Positions 60,228 through 64,000 of a stretch of DNA of 64,000 nucleotides are shown here, piece by piece; within the stretch, counting starts at the first letter, position 1, and each line of letters starts with the position of its first letter. The DNA lies in contig NZ_JAUYFA010000011.1 in assembly GCF_030691135.1 (NCBI RefSeq), forward strand, positions 1 through 64,000, written 5' to 3'. The notes beneath the pieces were generated by a model, which was not told the origin of the DNA, did not search any database, and saw only the letters and a program-made list of their open reading frames with translations. The translations under genes were made by a program, and so were the position numbers. The DNA comes from Phreatobacter sp. (GTDB lineage Bacteria > Pseudomonadota > Alphaproteobacteria > Rhizobiales > Phreatobacteraceae).

Positions 60228-61833
60228 GAGTTTCCTCCCGTTGGATTTCTGGATGGGACGCTGCAGTGGCGGGTGACCCGTCGTCTGCCGTGCCGGATGC
60301 CGCACCAGGCGAGGGCGGCAGGACCCGCCGAGCGGCGGACGCCATGTCGTGCACGCGGGCGTCGACATAGGCGATCTTGTGGCGCTGGACCTTCTCGGTC
60401 TCGGTCTTGGGGACCGTGACGGCGAACTCGACATAGCGCGGCATCATGAAGGACGGCACGCGGCCGTCGAGAAAGGCCAGCACGTCAGCCGGCGCCAGCG
60501 TCGCGGTCTCGGGCACGACGAGCACCTTGATCTCCTGGCCGAGGATCGGATCCTCGATCCCGACGACGGCGCAGTCGGCGACGCCCGGCATCTTGCGCAG
60601 CACCGTCTCCACCTCGACGGGCGAGACCATCTCGCCACCGCGGCGGATCAGTTCCTTGATGCGGCCGTGGAAGTGGAGAAAGCCCTCGGCATCGATATGG
60701 CCACGGTCGCCGGTATGGAACCAGAGATTGCGGCAGGCTTCCGCCATCTTGTCGGGCTGGCGCCAGTAGCCGGAAAGGATGACGCCGGGGACGCGCGGCC
60801 GCACCGCGATCTCGCCCTGTTCGCCGGCGGCGCATTCGCGGTCGTCGGCGTCGAGGATGCGGACGTCCATGTCCGGGCGCAGGCGGCCACAGGAGCCGAT
60901 GCAGTTCGCGCCCTCGGTGTTGACCGAGACGAAGCCGCCGATCTCGGTCATGCCGTAGAGCTCGCGCACCGCCACGCCGAAGCGCTGCTCGACCTCGCGC
61001 CAGACCTTTTCCGGGGCGCCGCCGCCGGTGCAGAAGCGCAGGGCATGGTCGCGGTCCTCGCCATGGCGCGCCGCCAGGATCGACAGGATCGTGCCGACAT
61101 AGGTGAAGCAGGTGGCGCGGAAGCGACGGGCGTCGGCGAAGAAGGACGAGGCGGAGAATTTCTCACGCAGGATCAGGACATAGCCGACCTTCAGGGCCGA
61201 CATCACCGCATACATCTGCGGATTGGCGTGGAACAGCGGCAGGACCACCATACAACGGTCCTCGGGGCGAAAGCCGAGGGCCGCGACGATCTCGGCGCCG
61301 GCGGCCAGATAGGCGGCATGGCTGTTGACGACGCCCTTGGGCAGGCCCGTCGTGCCAGACGTGTACATCATGGTGGCGGGTGCGAGCGGCGGCAGGCTGA
61401 CCGGCACGAGGGCGGATCCCGGCCTGTCCGCCATGAGCGCGGCATCGTCGGTGAGTGCCATGAGCGGAATGCCGAGAAAGACGTCCTGCCCCGCGGCCCC
61501 CTTGGCGGCGAGAAAAGCGCGGTCCGCGACGACAAGTTTCGCCTCCGACTGCCCCACGACATAGGCCAGACCCTCGCCGACCAGCTGGGTGTTGATCGTG
61601 ACCGCCACCGCCCCGACGAGATTGATGCCGAACCAGGCGACGAGGAAGCCGGCGCTGTTGCCGGCGATCAGCGCGACGTGGTCGCCGGGCGCGATGCCGC
61701 GGGCCTGCAGTGCCGCGCCGAAGTGGCGGGCGGCCGTATCCATATCGCCGAAGGACCAGTCGCCCGCGTCCGTGACCACGAAGGTACGGTCAGGGTGAGT
61801 TGCAGCGTTTCGGGCGAGGAGGTCGGTGATCAT
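60220..61833 (-). CDS. Acyl-CoA synthetase/AMP-dependent ligase
   Basis: 537 residues. MMYTSGTTGLPKGVVNSHA is the AMP-binding motif, ELYGMTEIGGFV and FHTGDRGHIDAEGFLHFHGR are the later core motifs. The C-terminal catalytic lysine is not in the classical NGK context, and the end shows KTETEKVQRHKI, so K in VQRHK is the likely one. The C-terminus has a 60-residue Ala/Ser/Pro tail. It activates the cluster's acid to its CoA ester. It starts in an ATGA overlap with the acyl-CoA dehydrogenase. Confidence 0.9.
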   Translation of the reverse strand: MITDLLARNAATHPDRTFVVTDAGDWSFGDMDTAARHFGAALQARGIAPGDHVALIAGNSAGFLVAWFGINLVGAVAVTINTQLVGEGLAYVVGQSEAKLVVADRAFLAAKGAAGQDVFLGIPLMALTDDAALMADRPGSALVPVSLPPLAPATMMYTSGTTGLPKGVVNSHAAYLAAGAEIVAALGFRPEDRCMVVLPLFHANPQMYAVMSALKVGYVLILREKFSASSFFADARRFRATCFTYVGTILSILAARHGEDRDHALRFCTGGGAPEKVWREVEQRFGVAVRELYGMTEIGGFVSVNTEGANCIGSCGRLRPDMDVRILDADDRECAAGEQGEIAVRPRVPGVILSGYWRQPDKMAEACRNLWFHTGDRGHIDAEGFLHFHGRIKELIRRGGEMVSPVEVETVLRKMPGVADCAVVGIEDPILGQEIKVLVVPETATLAPADVLAFLDGRVPSFMMPRYVEFAVTVPKTETEKVQRHKIAYVDARVHDMASAARRVLPPSPGAASGTADDGSPATAASHPEIQREETHD

Positions 61834-62969
61834 GGGGCAGCGAGGAAACGGGTCAGATATTTGCCGATGGTGTTCTTGAGGATTTCCGCCGAGCCGCCGG
61901 CGATCTCATAGGCCTTGGCGTCGCGCAGGAACCGGCCGAAGGGCGCGTTCTCCATGACGCCATAGGCGCCGCAGACCTGCACCGCGAGGGAGGCGACATC
62001 GGTGGCGACCTTGGCCGCCTTGAGCTTGGCGGCGCTGGCATAGCGGTCCTGGTCGACGCCGGAGTCGAGCGCCTCGGCGGCGCGGTAGACGAGCAGGCGC
62101 GCCGCCTCGATCTCCGCCAGCATGTCGGCGAAGTACCACTGGATCCCCTGGAACTCGATGACGCGCTGGTCGAAGGCCTTGCGCTTGCCGACGAAGGCGA
62201 GCGCCGCGTCGAAGGCGGCCCGGGCGATGCCGACGCTGATGGCGCCAGCAAGGGTACGGGAATAGTTGAGCGTGCCGACGGCCTGGCGGACGCCCTTGCC
62301 CTCGACGCCGATCAGGGCGTGATCGGGCAGCCGCACCCGGTCGAGCACCAGATTGACATGCGGGCCGTTGCGCAGACCGAAGGTTGCCGAATTGGTGCCG
62401 ATATAGGACGACAGGCCGTCGAGCCCCGCCGGCACGGCGAAGGTCGAGACACCGACCGGCGTCTCGGCGAGGATGATGAAGAACTCGGCGGCCGAGCCGG
62501 AGGTGATGAAGGACTTCTCACCGGTCAGCAGCCAGCCCTCGCCGTCGCGCACCGCCTTGGTGTCGAGGCTGCGGATGTCGCTGCCGTGGTTGGCCTCGGT
62601 CAGCGCATAGGAGGACAGGAGCCCCTGGCCGAAACGCGGCAACCAGGCCTGTTTCAGCGTCTCGTTGCCGAAGATACGGATGATGGTCTGGGCCTGGAAG
62701 ATGGTGATCAGCGAGATGCCGACGGCGGCGCTGGCATAGGACACCTCCTCGAAAACCGCGGCCGCATGGCCATAAGTGAGGCCGGTGCCGCCATGCTCCA
62801 CCGGCAGGGCGACGGCATTGTAACCGGCTTTCGCCATGGCCTTGAGAATGTCGCGCGGATAGACGTCGCGGCGGTCGATGTCGTCAGCGTGAGGGACGAT
62901 CTCCCGGCGTGCGAAATCGCGGATCCCCGCCACGTAATCCGCGTCGATACAGGCCGGCCAGAGGTCCAT
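61830..62969 (-). CDS. Acyl-CoA dehydrogenase family protein
   Basis: 379 residues, the usual length. YALTEANHGSDIRSLDTKAV is the FAD-binding signature, and the second signature region ends QVCGAYGVMENAPFGRFLRDAKA. At the usual catalytic glutamate site (YEGTS-like), this protein has YEIAGGSAEILKN, so the base may come from another helix, as in isovaleryl-CoA-type enzymes. FAD enzyme introducing a double bond in the CoA ester. First gene of the operon with the ligase and Bug gene, divergent from iclR. Confidence 0.9.
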   Translation of the reverse strand: MDLWPACIDADYVAGIRDFARREIVPHADDIDRRDVYPRDILKAMAKAGYNAVALPVEHGGTGLTYGHAAAVFEEVSYASAAVGISLITIFQAQTIIRIFGNETLKQAWLPRFGQGLLSSYALTEANHGSDIRSLDTKAVRDGEGWLLTGEKSFITSGSAAEFFIILAETPVGVSTFAVPAGLDGLSSYIGTNSATFGLRNGPHVNLVLDRVRLPDHALIGVEGKGVRQAVGTLNYSRTLAGAISVGIARAAFDAALAFVGKRKAFDQRVIEFQGIQWYFADMLAEIEAARLLVYRAAEALDSGVDQDRYASAAKLKAAKVATDVASLAVQVCGAYGVMENAPFGRFLRDAKAYEIAGGSAEILKNTIGKYLTRFLAAP

Positions 62970-63024
62970 CCGTTCGCATTTCCCCGATTTTTCTTGTTGC
63001 GGGCAAACTGGCAGGATCAGAAAT

Positions 63025-63049
63025 ATTCGTCAATTTGATTTTGTTCATC
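63025..63049. promoter_or_regulatory. Putative IclR operator in the acyl-CoA dehydrogenase/iclR promoter
   Basis: ATTCGTCAAT at 63025-63034 begins a 25-bp stretch sharing 19 positions with 58449-58473. It lies between the divergent acyl-CoA dehydrogenase and iclR genes, the classic location for an IclR site. The inverted-repeat symmetry seen at 58456 is weaker here. Confidence 0.5.
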
Positions 63050-63080
63050 ACATATGCGATCTAACAGCCGAGAGGTGCAC

Positions 63081-63848
63081 ATGCCGAGGCCGCGCAGAGC
63101 ATTCGACACCGGAGGCGTGAAATCCGCGACGCGGGTGCTGGCGCTGTTCGAGCTCTTCGATCGGCTGGAGCGGCCGGCCAGCGTCACCGAGATCGCCCGC
63201 GAGCTCGCCATCCCGCAATCGAGCACGTCGATGCTGGTCAACGGCCTCATCGACCTCGGCTATCTCACCGCCCTGCCCGACCGGCGCGTCCAGCCGACGC
63301 CGCGTGTCTCGATGCTCGGCCGCTGGGTTGACGGGCGCATCACCGACGGCCGGGTGACGCGGCTGATGCGGGAACTGGGCGAGGAAACGGGCGAGACCAT
63401 CCTGCTCGGCATCGCCAGCGACATCCACGTCGTCTACATCGCCGTCATCCCGGCGACGCGGGCCATGCGCCTGCATATTCCCGCCGGAACGCGCCGCCCG
63501 ATCGCCGCGTCCGGCATGGGCCTGATGCTGCTGTCGGCGATGGACGAGGACGAGATCACCCGCCGCATCGCCCGCGCCGATCTCGCCCGCGAGCCCGGCG
63601 CCGCCCCGGTCGATCTTGCGGCGACGCTGGCCGAGATCCGCGCCATCCGGACGAAGGGCCATGCCCTCTCGGCGAGCCGCATCGTGCCGGGTGCAGGCAT
63701 CGTCTGCAGGCTGCTGCCGACCGCCGACCAGTCGCAACCCATGGCCATCGGCATCGGTGGCCAGGCCTTCGAGGTGGTGGAGAAGGAAGCGGCCTTCGCA
63801 GCGCTGCTGCGGGGGAAGATTGCCCGCCATTTCGGCGCAGGCGGCTGA
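63081..63848 (+). CDS. IclR family transcriptional regulator
   Basis: 255 residues. The N-terminal winged HTH has TRVLALFELFDRLERPASVTEIAREL and IPQSSTSMLVNGLIDLGYL. The C-terminal effector domain has GETILLGIASDIHVVYIAVI and HIPAGTRRPIAASGMGLMLL. Start at ATG 63081 with GAGAGG six bases upstream; an in-frame ATG at 63054 would add nine residues. It is the probable regulator of the acyl-CoA cluster to its left, through two related operators. Confidence 0.92.
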   Translation: MPRPRRAFDTGGVKSATRVLALFELFDRLERPASVTEIARELAIPQSSTSMLVNGLIDLGYLTALPDRRVQPTPRVSMLGRWVDGRITDGRVTRLMRELGEETGETILLGIASDIHVVYIAVIPATRAMRLHIPAGTRRPIAASGMGLMLLSAMDEDEITRRIARADLAREPGAAPVDLAATLAEIRAIRTKGHALSASRIVPGAGIVCRLLPTADQSQPMAIGIGGQAFEVVEKEAAFAALLRGKIARHFGAGG

Positions 63849-63894
63849 AGAAGAATGATGCCGGCGGATTACGCAAGTATTTCTCAGTTGGCCG

Positions 63895-64000
63895 TTACAA
63901 TTTGCCAGCCCGCCGCGCCGCCACGAGTTCCTTGACCGACGAACCTGCGATCCGGTGAAGCGGATAGCGCGCGGCGCCCGGAACGTAGCTACCCATTACA
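63895..64000 (-). CDS. 3' end of an unidentified minus-strand gene
   Basis: Only 34 codons and the stop (63895-63897) are inside the window. The visible end reads GSYVPGAARYPLHRIA, then SVKELVAARRAGKL. Amino acid content and codon use look like a real coding end, for example of an amidase, oxidoreductase or ligase, but too little is present to name it. Confidence 0.5.
   Translation of the reverse strand, partial: VMGSYVPGAARYPLHRIAGSSVKELVAARRAGKL

Noticed and set aside
60349-61911. A 520-codon plus-strand frame over the acyl-CoA ligase
   Set aside because: Antisense shadow of a ligase gene with complete motifs.

Overview
The window is GC-rich, gene-dense chromosomal DNA from an alphaproteobacterium. 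Several features point to the order Hyphomicrobiales (Rhizobiales): a giant two-TM coiled-coil protein resembling the Agrobacterium growth pole ring protein GPR (RgsE in Sinorhizobium), YcjX/YcjF-type genes, an Mla-type lipid transporter whose STAS domain is fused to the permease, and many Bug, Liv and GntR/LacI/IclR catabolic modules. A Phreatobacter/Bosea-like soil or water heterotroph would fit, but the genus cannot be fixed from the sequence alone. No phage, transposase, CRISPR array or plasmid functions were seen. One tRNA gene (Tyr, GTA) is present.

Layout. 1-600: 5' part of an FAD monooxygenase. 0.8-7.9 kb: housekeeping and stress genes (PH-like membrane protein, UspA, YcjF/YcjX pair, SixA-like phosphatase, DMT exporter, 2Fe-2S ferredoxin, free-standing Hpt protein, two small hypotheticals). 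8.1-14.0 kb: the ~1993-residue GPR-like repeat protein with its own terminator. 14.1-18.1 kb: a four-gene Mla-like ABC lipid transporter on the minus strand (STAS-MlaE, MlaF, MlaD, lipoprotein). 18.2-20.3 kb: dgcN-dgcA, a pair known for D-glutamate catabolism. 20.3-31 kb: single genes and divergent regulator/target pairs (MFS, CheZ-like, threonine dehydratase-like, MGDG-synthase-like glycosyltransferase, LysR/azoreductase, LacI/3-HIBADH-like, methionine aminopeptidase, transglutaminase).

31.2-38.5 kb: a FadR-type regulator followed by a complete Liv-type ABC importer and a translationally coupled acyl-CoA synthetase, with matching TTGTC-N-GAYAA operators before both the regulator and the importer. 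38.7-41.3 kb: an alpha/beta hydrolase, then an SDR-TetR pair behind two near-identical palindromic operators. 41.4-45.7 kb: a compact carbohydrate-acid island with a 6PGDH-C-like dehydrogenase, a RuBisCO-like protein, a DUF1537 kinase and a FadR-type regulator, best read as D-apionate catabolism (ApnO, OiaX/OiaT, OiaK). 45.9-52.8 kb: tRNA-Tyr, rlmB, small membrane proteins and an acetate permease locus (ActP plus DUF4212). 53-63.8 kb: an MHS-family MFS carrier, then a cluster for a CoA-activated carboxylic acid (two-subunit CoA-transferase, CaiB/BaiF transferase, MaoC hydratase, enoyl-CoA hydratase, Bug binding protein, acyl-CoA ligase, acyl-CoA dehydrogenase, IclR regulator) in which two divergent promoters share a 25-bp operator-like sequence. 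The window ends in the 3' end of another minus-strand gene.

Functions are inferred by reading the translated sequences and recognising motifs; no database search was possible. Starts were chosen from ribosome-binding sites, overlaps and conserved N-termini.
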